From Notolepis coatsorum (taxonomy: Eukaryota; Chordata; Actinopteri; Aulopiformes; Paralepididae): a stretch of DNA of 64,000 bases. Of the stretch, positions 53,800 through 64,000 are shown in pieces (positions within the stretch are counted from its first letter, which is position 1; every line of letters begins with the position of its first letter). A program made the translations under genes and the position numbers. Where the stretch lies: positions 69,485,548-69,549,547 of the forward strand of contig OZ020586.1 in NCBI GenBank assembly GCA_963971535.1, given 5' to 3'. The notes beneath the pieces were generated by a model, which saw only the letters and a list, made by a program, of their open reading frames with translations, was not told the DNA's origin and did not search any database.

Positions 53800-55730
53800 C
53801 AAGGTAGTTTCATGATTATTGCCCGTAGGTTTGATGGCATGTTCATCTCAGACATGTAGCTGATGTCTTCCATGGCATTACAGCAGATGCGTAGAAATAA
53901 CGAAAATGCTTGTAAGGCCTTGATATCCTCTGATTTTACAGGTACCCATCCAAACGCTCTCTCCATATATGCAGTGGCTATTTTCTGCTCATTTCCAAAA
54001 CGTTCATGCAGAAGCGTTCTAGCCTTTTGGTACCCCCTGTCGGATGGCATATGTTGACAGCTCTTTACCAGCTCTTTAGGTTGCCCTCTAGTGTACTGCT
54101 CCAGGTAGTACAAGCAGTCCACACTGTTAGCAGCCTTTCCTTCCACTCCATGTTCAAAGGCTCTAATGAATGTGTTGTACTCAAAAGGGTTTCCATCAAA
54201 GATTGGTATATCCCTGGGGGGTAGTGATAAGGAAACTTGCTGTTGCACAAGTAATGCTGTAATGTAATTTTGCTTCTGCATGATCGTGAAGATATTGCCT
54301 TGATCCTCACTGCTTTGAATGGGTTGCTGCGGTGAATATACAGCATGAGGTAGGTGTTGAGATCTTTGTGACATGCTTGCAGTGAGAGTTGGAGCACTTG
54401 GTTTTGTTTTGGTTCCTTGAGAAATGATTTCCTTGTGCCGGGTGGCGACAGTACTGAGCTGATTGTATGGCTTTTGGTGTGATTGAGTTGGTCTTGGAGG
54501 TTTGCTGCCTCCTGTTGGTAGAAATCTGTATTGCTGTGTTGAATCCATTGGCTGTGCATCAATTGCCATTGCAGGTCCACTCCCTCCTGTTGGTGGATAG
54601 TTGACATGACAGTCTGAAAGTGATGGAATTAATTGTACAGCAGAGGGGTTGAGAGCAGCCTTTTCTTTTGACGCATACGAGTTCATTCCATCTGTAACTC
54701 TGCTTTCAATGTCAGACCCTCTGTTCCTGAGAACAGTCACCTTAGCTGTCTGAGCAGCAATTTGACTTTGTATTTGAAGCAATTGCCTTTTTTTTCTTAT
54801 TTGTGCCTCCTGGGCTTCCATTTGTGCTTTTAATTGTGCTTGCTGGGCTTCCATTTGTGCTTTTAATTGTGCTTGCTGGGCTTCCATTTGTGCCTTTAAT
54901 TGTACCTCCTGGGCTTCCAGTTCATGACTTTCTTTTAAAGCCATTTCCAATACCACGAGTGCCGCCACCTCGGCCTGTGCCAAGATGGATGCAGAAATGT
55001 TTGATGACATTGAGTGTCTGGTAGAACTACCACGTGACACCCTTGATTTACCCGTATTGGAAACACTGTCATCTGGCCCAATACTATCCACCTCATTTCC
55101 AGTTGACACAAAGTTGAAATTTGAACCGTCATTAGCAAGAACCTCGTTTGTATATGACACAGCATTGTTATTTGAACCGTTGTTATTCAGAACCTCATTT
55201 GTACTCGAAACAGCATTGTTCTTTGGGTCAACCACAACCTCAGTTGCATTGGGCACACCACTGAATTCATAATCATTGTCATCAACTTGTGTGGGCGTGC
55301 ACTGCTCCCTGTTAGCACACACCCATTTCTCCATTTTGTCAATGATTTGATTAACATTGTGCATGTGACCTGGAAACCATTTTGTTTGTTTAGACATTTC
55401 GTCGTCAGGCAATAAAGGTTTTAGTGATTCATGCAACCGTGTAGTTTCACCAAGCAATTTCCACAGTGTGTCGTGCTTAATTTGCATGACGGTAATATTT
55501 TCATTTTAGCCCATCATTTGATCCAACTCTTTAGCCATTTTACACAATTGTTTCAGTCCAAAGTTCCTTTCTTTATGCAACAACATGATCTTTGTTTCCA
55601 AAGCTTTAAATGTGGGCTTAGAAAGCCTTTTGCCAAGTTCATTTTCTGTTTCATCTTGATTGACAGCTGCATCCATTTCAACGTTAATTTCCTGATTCCC
55701 CACGCTACTCATGTTTACAATGTCAAGCAA
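53800..55730 (-). pseudogene. gag: BEL-type element C gag, one in-frame stop, truncated at the 3' side
   Basis: The frame from 55730 has VEMDAAVNQDETENELGKR and LSKPTFKALETKIMLL, reaches a TAA at 55506-55508 and continues in the same frame with KHDTLWKLLGETTRLHE. Further on are four 12-residue coiled-coil repeats (EAQQAQLKAQM), a DUF1759-like capsid core (DGNPFEYNTFIRAFEHGVEG, YLEQYTRGQPKELVKSCQ, ARTLLHERFGNEQKIATAYM) and an end at MKLP where the deletion joins the LTR remnant. It differs strongly from the gag of A and B and is a separate BEL/Pao lineage. No zinc knuckle remains. Confidence 0.75.
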
Positions 55731-55768
55731 TAGGCGGAGGTTTTACTTAGAATTCTTGATAGGATTTG

Positions 55769-57508
55769 TGTAACTGAGGGGTACAATTCCCTGACTGTAT
55801 TACTAGATATGATACTTACTACCACTACCTTTGTACTTAATATTCGGCCACCCAGTACTCGGCATAAATATATTATGATAAACACTCTCACGTAGATGAA
55901 ACGGATCCAACACAAATGTACGAAGTCGAAGTATGTATTTATTCCTACACAGCAATGGTGTGTAGAGCAAGCACTTAATCACTTAATTACATTTATGAAT
56001 TGAAATAGTATGCACTTTTATGGCAAAGAGTATTCGTCGGTATATCAATAGAGAATGTCCACTCTCTGATGGCGCAGGTGGTAAATATACGACCTGGAAT
56101 AGTTAAGGAATAACAGCAATGATACTTTAATGATTATAAGACTGGATACACTAAGGGGGGTAATCCGGTCGCTTGTAAGACAACAGGAGTAGGAGGGGGG
56201 GGGGGGGGGTAGAGTCTGGCTGCCTCGTCCGGCCAAGGGTATCCTGGGTGAACCCACAGTTGTGCAGCTCGGTGCGCCAGCGATCCTTGGACCACGGATG
56301 AAAGCAGGTGGACTCTCTGTGAGCCGGCTCTCTCCGGTCCACGGGGGAGAGACGTGAAGCGACCTCGTCTTGCAGAGCGTCTCCTCACCTTGCGTCCTCT
56401 CCAGGGGGGGGGGTTCCAACACACGGCAGTGTCGGGGGTCTTTATCCATGGAATAATCACTGTACACAAAGCATAATCCGTGCCTGGGAAGGCGGGCTGT
56501 CGTCGGTAGAATAATCCGGTATACAGGTCCACTCGCTCGTCGGCTCTGGGGCTCCTCGGATGCAGTCTCACATGGGGTCGACCATCCTGGATAAGCAGCC
56601 AGTTCTCTGCCCGAAACGATGGGGTACTGACTACGGTAGTATTCTCACCGCACGAAGCACTATATATTAACAGACTATTATTAGCTTAATAGACTACGTC
56701 CAACTCGACGATATAGTGCCAAATATGACTATTCAAATATTAATATACACGATGTCTCAATACCGATGGTAGGCCGAACTTGGCCTTACTCCCACACGTG
56801 GCGTCGCGGGGAGGCTTTACGTCTGTCACTCTATTGGAGGGTAAGAAACTGGACTGAAAAGGAAGTCCTACTTTAGTAGCGCAGTATATATACGCACTAT
56901 GAACAAATAGTACCGTTAGTGGTGCGGTAGCCAGATTCCTACGCGGAACTAGGACTTGTTCGTACATGTTGAGCGGTACGTTTGAACTGGGTCTGGGGGG
57001 TATGGCAGCCTGGCACCAAGGTCTCGACCAATAGTAGAATGGAGACTATTATGGGATGTTCAGTAGGCTAGAATGGATATTCAATGCATATTGTACAAGG
57101 AATATACAAGGGATATCAAGGAATATTAGAGAATATACAAATACAATTAAATATATATATATAATAAATATATATAAACTAAAAGGAGAAAAACCTTCAA
57201 AGGAAAGAAGGGACCGCACACTCCACAGGACTCGTTTTTGCTTATTTATTGTTTGCACAACGCGTTTCGCTGTCGCTTCCTCAGGTGCTATGCGACAGCG
57301 AAACGCGTTGTGCAAACAATAAATAAGCAAAAACGAGTCCTGTGGAGTGTGCGGTCCCTTCTTTCCTTTGAAGGTTTTTCTCCTTTTAGTTTATTTATCT
57401 CTCTTGCGCTGACCTGCACCTCCAGTCGGGGTCCAACCAGATGTGCACGAGTCCTATCTAGTTTAATAATAAATATATATATTCGGTTTAATCTGGCCCT
57501 TCACAACA
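55769..57508 (-). repeat. BEL/Pao element B, 3' LTR (with a 289-bp fold-back insertion)
   Basis: On the plus strand TGTAACTGAGGGG at 55769 to CCTTCACAACA at 57508; flanked by ATTTG at 55764-55768, repeated at 63597-63601. Without the insertion at 57177-57465 and its duplication it is about 1435 bp, nearly identical to the 5' LTR (1437 bp). I noticed only a few differences, for example in G-run lengths near 56195 and 57000 and at 57060. Confidence 0.95.
57177..57465. mobile_element. Fold-back insertion with perfect 103-bp arms
   Basis: 57174-57276 and 57292-57394 are perfect inverted copies around a 15-base loop; 71 bases of other sequence follow to 57465 (CTCTTGCGCTGACCTGCACC and so on). ATAATAAATATATATA lies on both sides (57161-57176, 57466-57481), a 16-bp duplication, though in AT-rich sequence. 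The other LTR of element B lacks the insert, so it arrived after B. The arms contain GCGACAGCGAAACGCGTTGT, which I cannot assign to a family. Confidence 0.85.
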
Positions 57509-57545
57509 GCCACCCCCTGATTGGTCCCAGACCTAATCAGTTAAG
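57509..57545 (-). other. Polypurine tract region of BEL B
   Basis: On the minus strand ATCAGGGGGTGGC directly precedes the 3' LTR start TGTTGTGAAGG. It is the expected plus-strand primer region. Confidence 0.5.
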
Positions 57546-57616
57546 CAGAGACAGATTAATCGCGTTGTCTATTTACACATAAGGGTTTGCTGTAGGGGTC
57601 AGTCAACTTCACAAAG

Positions 57617-58655
57617 TCATAGGGTTATAGGGTCATGGTCATCATCGATTGTGTCTGGGAGTCGGGGCAGTTCTATGAGCCTCGCCACGGGACGGGTGTA
57701 AGTGCGACCCTGGACAAGCACTTCAGCTGCTCGGACCTTGCCGTCGGCACCGGTGATCACTTTGCTTACGCGGCCGGCCGGCCACATAGCTCTGGGCAGT
57801 GATTGATCAATAATCATGACGACTGTTCCTTCTGTCAAATTGTCTCTCTCCTTTACCCACTTCTGGCGGGTCTGTAGAGACGGTAGGTAGTGCAGTAGGA
57901 ATGTCCTTTGTTGTGCACTCTCTATGGTAGTGCAATCATCGATGTTGGGGTCTGCGGAGATAACAGTGCTCAATCCACAGAACACAGGCTTCTTATCCTC
58001 AGCCTCCTCCTGACTGGCTTCCCTCGGGATAGGCGTGGGCCACTCTCCTTCCGGGAGCTTTAGGAATGCTGGGCCGTCACTGTAGACATTGCGACGGGTG
58101 AGGTCATCTAGGGGCATTCCCCGGGTGATGACGTCAGCTGGGTTCTGTTTTGTATCAACGTAGCGCCACTCTGTTTCTCCGGTTAACTCTTCGGTTAAGT
58201 CTTGAATCTCGGTGACTCTGACTCCCACGAAGACTTTGTACTTGCATGAGTCCGATTTGATCCAGGCGAGTACTGTCGTGGAATCTGACCACAGGATTGT
58301 TCTAGACACCGGTATGGTGAGCTCACGTTGGATGAGCGTGGCTAGGTGCGCTCCGGCTAGGGCTGCGCAGAGCTCTAGGCGTGGGATAGATTGTTGCTTG
58401 CGTGGGGCTATTCTCGAGCGGGCGAGGACAAATGCTGTGTAGATCTCTCCCCCCTCTTCTTGGGCCCGCAAGTAGGCTACTGATCCGTATGCGACCTCTG
58501 AGGCGTCACTGAAGACGTGTAAGTCCATTTTACATGTCTCTGGCCTCACCGTGGGTGGGAAGTAGCTTCGGCGCATATTAACGCCTGGGAGTGAGTGGAG
58601 CTCCATCTCCCACTCTCTCCAGGTGGATGCAAGGTGTGCGGGAATGGGGTCGCTG
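57617..58655 (-). pseudogene. pol: BEL/Pao element B pol remainder: RNase H fused to the integrase C-terminus
   Basis: After the first internal deletion (junction near 58650) the frame reads AHLASTWREWEMELHSLPG, then RNase H motifs LHVFSDASEVAYGSVAYLR, ILWSDSTTVLAWIKS and VDTKQNPADVITRG. At about 57900 ESAQQRTF passes directly into LLHYLPSLQTRQKWVKERDN and the integrase C-terminal domain. Compared with element A, roughly 1.15 kb with the HHCC and DDE core of integrase is missing; the junction lies in a shared TTCCT. The frame is shifted relative to the upstream gag-RT frame. Confidence 0.9.
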
Positions 58656-61600
58656 CTGGGTCCTCTGCTACATGTTTCTGTAGTGCAAATGTAGCACAGC
58701 AGGGGCTGCACGTCGTTCCGAAGGGGAGGACTTCCCATTGGTAGATGGCTGGGTGCTCATCTCCTGGCTTCTCTCTCCATAGGAACCGTAACAGGGGCTT
58801 GTCCTCCTCTACTAATCTCACCTGCAGGAACATTCCTTTAATGTCCCCGCTGATGGCCACCTTTTCCTGGCGGAAGCGGAGTAGAACGCCGAGTAGGGAG
58901 GGGCCGAGTGTGGGACCGGGCAGTAACTCTTTATTCAGATTTTGGGATCCGATCTGGTAGCTGCAGTTAAATACTATGCGGTCTTTACCGTTGTGATGGA
59001 CCTTGTGGTGAGGCACGTACCACGATTCAGTGGTCTGGTCAGCCTCTTTAATGTCCATCTTTGGGACGTGTCCCGCTGTGATGAGCTTCTCAATCTCAGC
59101 GCGGTATACACTCTCTTGGGCGGGGTTCTTGGCTAAGCGCCGCTCCGTGTTCAGCAGGTACCGTTCTGTGGCGTCTGTCTTGGCGTGGAAAGTAGGCATT
59201 CCTTCTCGCCGCAGGAGTGGCGTGGCGTATCTCAACACGCCGTTGACCGGGACTCTCTTGGTCCCTGTCTCGAGGAGGTGAATGGCGTAAATGTCATCTT
59301 TAGAGCGAATGTCTTTCTTTCCGTTCTTAAAGGGCATTTGTTCCAAGGTCCATAACCGCTCTACGTGTTGCAGGAGTGCGGTTTCTCCCTCTGTGACTCG
59401 GGAGTGGAGACATCTAGTGGCTGTACTTCGGTTGAGAGATTTGGCGAGCGGGCCTTGGAGAGTCCATCCCAAACGGGTCTCGACTGCTGCAGGACAGCCT
59501 CGGGGTCCGGTATGAACCCGGTCTATCGGGACAATGAGGTCTGCATGGTCGGAGCCTATCAACAGGGTCGGCATAGCATTGTCTATGAGCGGGATCGGTA
59601 ACTTGCGCAGATGTGCGTATTTCTCCATCAGCTTGGCGACGGGGTATGTGTACCGCGACAGTCCTATTTCTTGGCTGGTGAAAGCGTCTGTAATCTGGTA
59701 CCGTCGCTCAGGCTGGCCGCTTGCTGCGATAGAGAATGAGACATTCTCGCCCTTTATCGTCTTCAAATCTCGTCTTATTGTCCGAATTGTCATTTGGGTT
59801 TCGCTTCCCCGCAGCCCTAGCTGGGCCGCAGCGGAGGCGAGCAGAAGGGTCTTCTCTGACCCGTCATCGAGGACGGCGTAAGTGTCCAGGACTTTATTCT
59901 GGTAGCTTAGTGTCACACGCACTACTTTTAGGAGTACTCGGGCTCCACTGCTGCTGGCGGGATCGATGTACATGACGCTCGCTTTGCTGCTGGATGGTGC
60001 GGGTGAAGGGCGCCGTCTGTTACTGTCGTGAAGTATGTCCAGATGGGCTCCATCGCACTTGGTGCACCTTTTCTTTAAGCGGCATTCGGCTGCCATGTGT
60101 GAGCGCGCACAGCGAAAACAGCGCTTGTTGGACTTTATCCATTGACTTGCTTCCTCCGCGTTCAGCTTGGGGAAGGAGTCACATTGCGCTAGCCAGTGTT
60201 CTTTCTCACAGTAGGGGCACACTATCTTCCACTTCTCCGTTCTGGAGGGGGTACTGTGGCTCCTGCTGCTCGGTACTGACTCCGATTGGTGCATCACAGT
60301 CACCGATCTTCTTCCATCATTTAGTCGTCTGGTTCCTTCTCTGGAGCCAGGGGTGCTCCGTCCGAATGTATCTAGCCGTAGGCTGCTGACTTCTCTCGCC
60401 AGGAAGTCTGCTAGATCGAGGAGGTTCGGTTCGGGGCCATTCGGGTCTCGGTGGTCTCTCTGCCGCCTAAAACGCTCCTGTCGAGCGGGCGGCAGCTTCT
60501 CCAAGATCCTTTCCACATTTGAGTTGGCGTAAAGTTCATGCCTCCCCTTCTCTCTCTGCGCTCCCAACATCCCTACCAGGGACTGCACTCTGATGGACAG
60601 GTCGTCCAGTGCTCGATTGTCTATTGCTGGGGGTAAGCGGTCGATGTGTCGGATCTCCTGGATCACGTAATCCCATATGCGCCCATACCTCTGGTCCAAT
60701 GCTACCAGCGCTGCTGTGTATGGGGTGGTGGAAGTCGCGTAGGCGAGCGCTATATTATGTGCGCGGGGTACCTTTAAGTGCTTCAGTAGGATGGCGTATT
60801 TATGGCGTTCATCCAATACATCCACCAACATGGTCTCCAGACACATGCGGAGTTCTGTATACTGGGCCCGGTTCTCTTGGGTGAAGTCGGGTACCATAGG
60901 CGTGCCAATGTATGACGCTGACTGTGGATACATCGGCGAGCGTTGGGGGAGAGGCCTCCTAGGCGAGTCTCCTCCCGCTCCTTGGTATGGGCTGGTACCG
61001 GCAGTGTACCATGGCCCGCTTGTCCAGGTGCTGTTCCTCGGTGCGGGTCGTGCGTCGTGCTCACCCGGGTATAGAGTCGGGGGTCTGTAGCGCAGCTCCG
61101 CGGGAGTATAGCCTGGGCTGTACCGGACCTCCTGGTCCGGTAGAGTACTGTGCTGTCGTCGGGCGTGGTTCTCCTCCTCTTCCTCTTCGTCTTCAGTTAG
61201 GTCATCCAGTGCTTGTAGTCTCTGGTTTAGCCTCTCCACAGGATATGCTGCTCCTTCCCGGTTGCTAGGTCTCGCTTGGACCGGTGGGGGGAGGTGGTCT
61301 GTGGGGGGTATAGACCTCGTCTGTTGGTCAAGTTCAGGGTTGTTTACTCGGCTAGGGGATGCCGCCCTGGAGGTGTGTCTAGACGAGTTCCTGGAGCCTC
61401 TGGCGGAGGGAGAGGGTGTTGTCCGTCTGATCAGCTGTTCTATTAGTTGCGCTTGCTGTCTGTCGCGCTCTGCGTCCCGTAGAGCACCAGCAGCTGCTCG
61501 CTGGCTGTCTGCTCGGTCTCGGGCCACATTCTCTTCCCTCTGAATGCGTCTTATTTCTAGACGTATATACTCTTCTTCGCTCCGCTGCTGGATCTGCAGT

Positions 61601-62091
61601 CGGTCGCGTTCAGCAGCGGCGTTCAGGCTGATGAGGAAGGCCTGCTGTAGGGTCCTCTCTGCCTCGCTGGGGGAAGGCGGTTGTATAGGGGAGCCTTCCC
61701 TCGGGGTACTCCTTGCGGAGCCTTGGAGCTCTATCTCCACGGTGCTCTCCCCGTCTTCTTCCGTGCCGAGTTCTCTCTCGGTAGCGTTGTATTCCTCCCG
61801 GGACTCATCGGGGACTACTTCTTCAGTACTGGCGGGGTGTGAAGTCATGTCTGGTTCCCACTGGTCCCCACCGTGAACTTGGTCAGTTACATTAGAACCC
61901 GTAGGGGCCTCTATGGTCGGGGTAGTCTGGGCGTTGGGGTTAGACATACTTTTACTTTCTAGTTTTACCGCGTTTACTGTTAGTAGAAGACTAGGTTGTT
62001 GACTGACAGCGTAAGCCTCTAAGTACTGAGGGAGCCGTCGTTCGCGCTGCGGGCGTTGGTTAGGAGGATCGTTTCGTGGAGTGTTCATCAT
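58656..62091 (-). pseudogene. gag: BEL/Pao element B gag-protease-RT frame, truncated by deletion
   Basis: First ATG at 62091; the open frame runs uninterrupted through gag, protease and the first half of RT. Visible parts: coiled coil (about residues 160-250), capsid core PDFTQENRAQYTELRMCLET, three zinc knuckles (CPYCEKEHWLAQC, CFRCARSHMAAEC, CTKCDGAHLDILH), protease YAVLDDGSEKTLLLASAAAQ, RT VAISGDIKGMFLQVRL and WEVLPFGTTCSPCCATFAL. After HVAEDPAA a deletion of about 0.47 kb removes the YVDN half of RT and shifts the frame. Gag is complete here, unlike in element A, and the codons are unbroken, so B could still make Gag. Confidence 0.9.
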
Positions 62092-62140
62092 AGGCCATTT
62101 CAATATTAATAACACTATATTAATATTACACTAATTACCA

Positions 62141-62157
62141 TCCGGCTCGAAGGACCA
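62141..62157 (-). other. Primer-binding site of BEL B (tRNA-Tyr type)
   Basis: Plus-strand TCCGGCTCGAAGGACCA is the complement of the TGGTCCTTCGAGCCGGA site of element A, 2 bases from the 5' LTR. Confidence 0.8.
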
Positions 62158-62159
62158 AT

Positions 62160-63596
62160 TGTAACTGAGGGGTACAATTCCCTGACTGTATTACTAGATA
62201 TGATACTTACTACCACTACCTTTGTACTTAATATTCGGCCACCCAGTACTCAGCATAAATATATTATGATAAACACTCTCACGTAGATGAAACGGATCCA
62301 ACACAAATGTACGAAGTCGAAGTATGTATTTATTCCTACACAGCAATGGTGTGTAGAGCAAGCACTTAATCACTTAATTACATTTATGAATTGAAATAGT
62401 ATGCACTTTTATGGCAAAGAGTATTCGTCGGTATATCAATAGAGAATGTCCACTCTCTGATGGCGCAGGTGGTAAATATACGACCTGGAATAGTTAAGGA
62501 ATAACAGCAATGATACTTTAATGATTATAAGACTGGATACACTAAGGGGGGTAATCCGGTCGCTTGTAAGACAACAGGAGTAGGAGGGGGGGGGGGGGGG
62601 GGGTAGAGTCTGGCTGCCTCGTCCGGCCAAAGGTATCCTGGGTGAACCCACAGTTGTGCAGCTCGGTGCGCCAGCGATCCTTGGACCACGGATGAAAGCA
62701 GGTGGACTCTCTGTGAGCCGGCTCTCTCCGGTCCACGGGGGAGAGACGTGAAGCGACCTCGTCTTGCAGAGCGTCTCCTCACCTTGCGTCCTCTCCAGGG
62801 GGGGGGGTTCCAACACACGGCAGTGTCGGGGGTCTTTATCCATGGAATAATCACTGTACACAAAGCATAATCCGTGCCTGGGAAGGCGGGCTGTCGTCGG
62901 TAGAATAATCCGGTATACAGGTCCACTCGCTCGTCGGCTCTGGGGCTCCTCGGATGCAGTCTCACATGGGGTCGACCATCCTGGATAAGCAGCCAGTTCT
63001 CTGCCCGAAACGATGGGGTACTGACTACGGTAGTATTCTCACCGCACGAAGCACTATATATTAACAGACTATTATTAGCTTAATAGACTACGTCCAACTC
63101 GACGATATAGTGCCAAATATGACTATTCAAATATTAATATACACGATGTCTCAATACCGATGGTAGGCCGAACTTGGCCTTACTCCCACACGTGGCGTCG
63201 CGGGGAGGCTTTACGTCTGTCACTCTATTGGAGGGTAAGAAACTGGACTGAAAAGGAAGTCCTACTTTAGTAGCGCAGTATATATACGCACTATGAACAA
63301 ATAGTACCGTTAGTGGTGCGGTAGCCAGATTCCTACGCGGAACTAGGACTTGTTCGTACATGTTGAGCGGTACGTTTGAACTGGGTCTGGGGGTATGGCA
63401 GCCTGGCACCAAGGTCTCGACCAATAGTAGAATGGAGACTATTATGGGATGTCCAGTAGGCTAGAATGGATATTCAATGCATATTGTACAAGGAATATAC
63501 AAGGGATATCAAGGAATATTAGAGAATATACAAATACAATTAAATATATATATATAATAAATATATATATTCGGTTTAATCTGGCCCTTCACAACA
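62160..63596 (-). repeat. BEL/Pao element B, 5' LTR
   Basis: 1437 bp, TGTAACTGAGG at 62160 to CCTTCACAACA at 63596 on the plus strand. Minus-strand frames inside (for example 62436-62861, 62525-62965) are repeated in the 3' LTR and are not genes. ATTTG follows at 63597-63601. Confidence 0.95.
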
Positions 63597-63829
63597 ATTT
63601 GCCTATATCCAGTTGCGCGAGGCCACTCCTTCCACAACTTTATTCCATTCATTCATGAATCCGTCTCACCGTAGCTTCTTTGATGTGTTGTTCCGCGTTG
63701 TGCTGCGTGCATGTTGATATCGTGGTTGAATCGGCAGAAACGTCAATGAAAAAGGCGCTGTTCCTTGACTCCTTCCGTATCTGTCTGTCTTCGAAAACAA
63801 TCTTGTTTAGAAGCATATCTTTTTACTTG
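63597..63829 (-). other. Leader of BEL-type element C
   Basis: Sequence between the C 5' LTR and the point where element B is inserted. No canonical TGG-starting primer-binding site follows the LTR; the minus strand reads CAAGTAAAAAGATATGCTTC immediately after it. Confidence 0.5.
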
Positions 63830-64000
63830 TGTAAGGGCAACCTAACAAGAAAAGATGCCAGTGAGGGAATACTGGGTGAAGCTCTTTCCAACGCGTGATG
63901 CTTGTTGATAATAAAAAGATGTCTTCTCCTTGAGTACTTTTGAGAGTTTTTATTCTTACTTGCAGTGTGGACAAATATAAGCGTACTGTAAACTCTGTGT
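63830..64000 (-). repeat. BEL-type element C, 5' LTR (runs off the window)
   Basis: Starts TGTAAGGGCAACCTAACAAG, the same 41 bases as the remnant at 53759-53799. On the minus strand AATAAAAACTC lies near its 3' part. Its outer end and target duplication are beyond the window. Confidence 0.7.

Larger units (their letters stand above)
55769..63596 (-). mobile_element. BEL/Pao element B, internally deleted, ATTTG target duplication
   Basis: Complete LTRs, tRNA-Tyr-type PBS, polypurine tract and intact gag frame, but two deletions in pol. It is 7.8 kb against about 9.0 kb for element A without its LINE. Inserted in the leader of element C, 38 bases before the C gag start. Confidence 0.95.

Overview
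This is a stretch of animal nuclear DNA, most likely from a teleost fish. Three things point that way: a two-exon start of the fish-type C2H2 zinc-finger gene family (35.5 and 33.2 kb, minus strand), six exons of a SENP6-like SUMO protease gene with introns of 0.7 to 8 kb packed with transposons, and a repeat mix typical of fish (hAT and TTAA-site MITEs, tRNA SINEs, Tc1, L2/CR1/Rex-type LINEs, BEL/Pao LTR elements and a ~240-bp CA run). I see no bacterial-style operon, rRNA, functional tRNA gene or CRISPR array.

Layout. 1-2.8 kb holds LINE relics and a decayed ORF split by a hAT MITE. 5.3-28.1 kb is the minus-strand SENP6-like gene: exons at 27836-28071, 22202-22342, 14523-14556, 13619-13804, 6580-6773 and about 5306-5491. 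They match in order the region just before the catalytic domain. Catalytic and first exons are not in the window. The introns hold at least six copies of a ~0.93-0.95 kb TTAA-flanked non-autonomous transposon family, nested hAT MITEs and SINEs, a LINE reverse transcriptase cut by one of the TTAA elements, an 18-unit 25-bp minisatellite and a BEL solo LTR. 28.1-36.7 kb has a dead Tc1 transposase, a hAT MITE, SINEs, LINE pieces and the zinc-finger gene exons.

36.7-52.5 kb is one set of nested insertions, each with readable target duplications: a hAT element (36738-52508) encloses a Rex-like LINE 3' end, which encloses a second hAT (37430-52088), which encloses a full-length BEL/Pao element A (38460-51938), whose gag is split by a nearly complete L2/CR1-type LINE (about 41934-46390) with a 2A-like motif at its N terminus.

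52.7-64 kb is a second set. A second copy of the zinc-finger first exon (plus strand) carries a TTAA element just before its start codon and a BEL-type element C inside codon 5. Element C in turn contains BEL element B (55769-63596, minus strand), an internally deleted copy that has lost the integrase core. One LTR of B later gained a 289-bp fold-back insertion.

The most interesting signal is the TTAA family. Seven copies, with diverged terminal repeats and interiors, all keep a consensus 5' splice site 407-450 bp from the same end, as though each carries a first exon and donor from a parent transposon gene. All statements rest on reading the sequence by eye; no alignment or database search was run.
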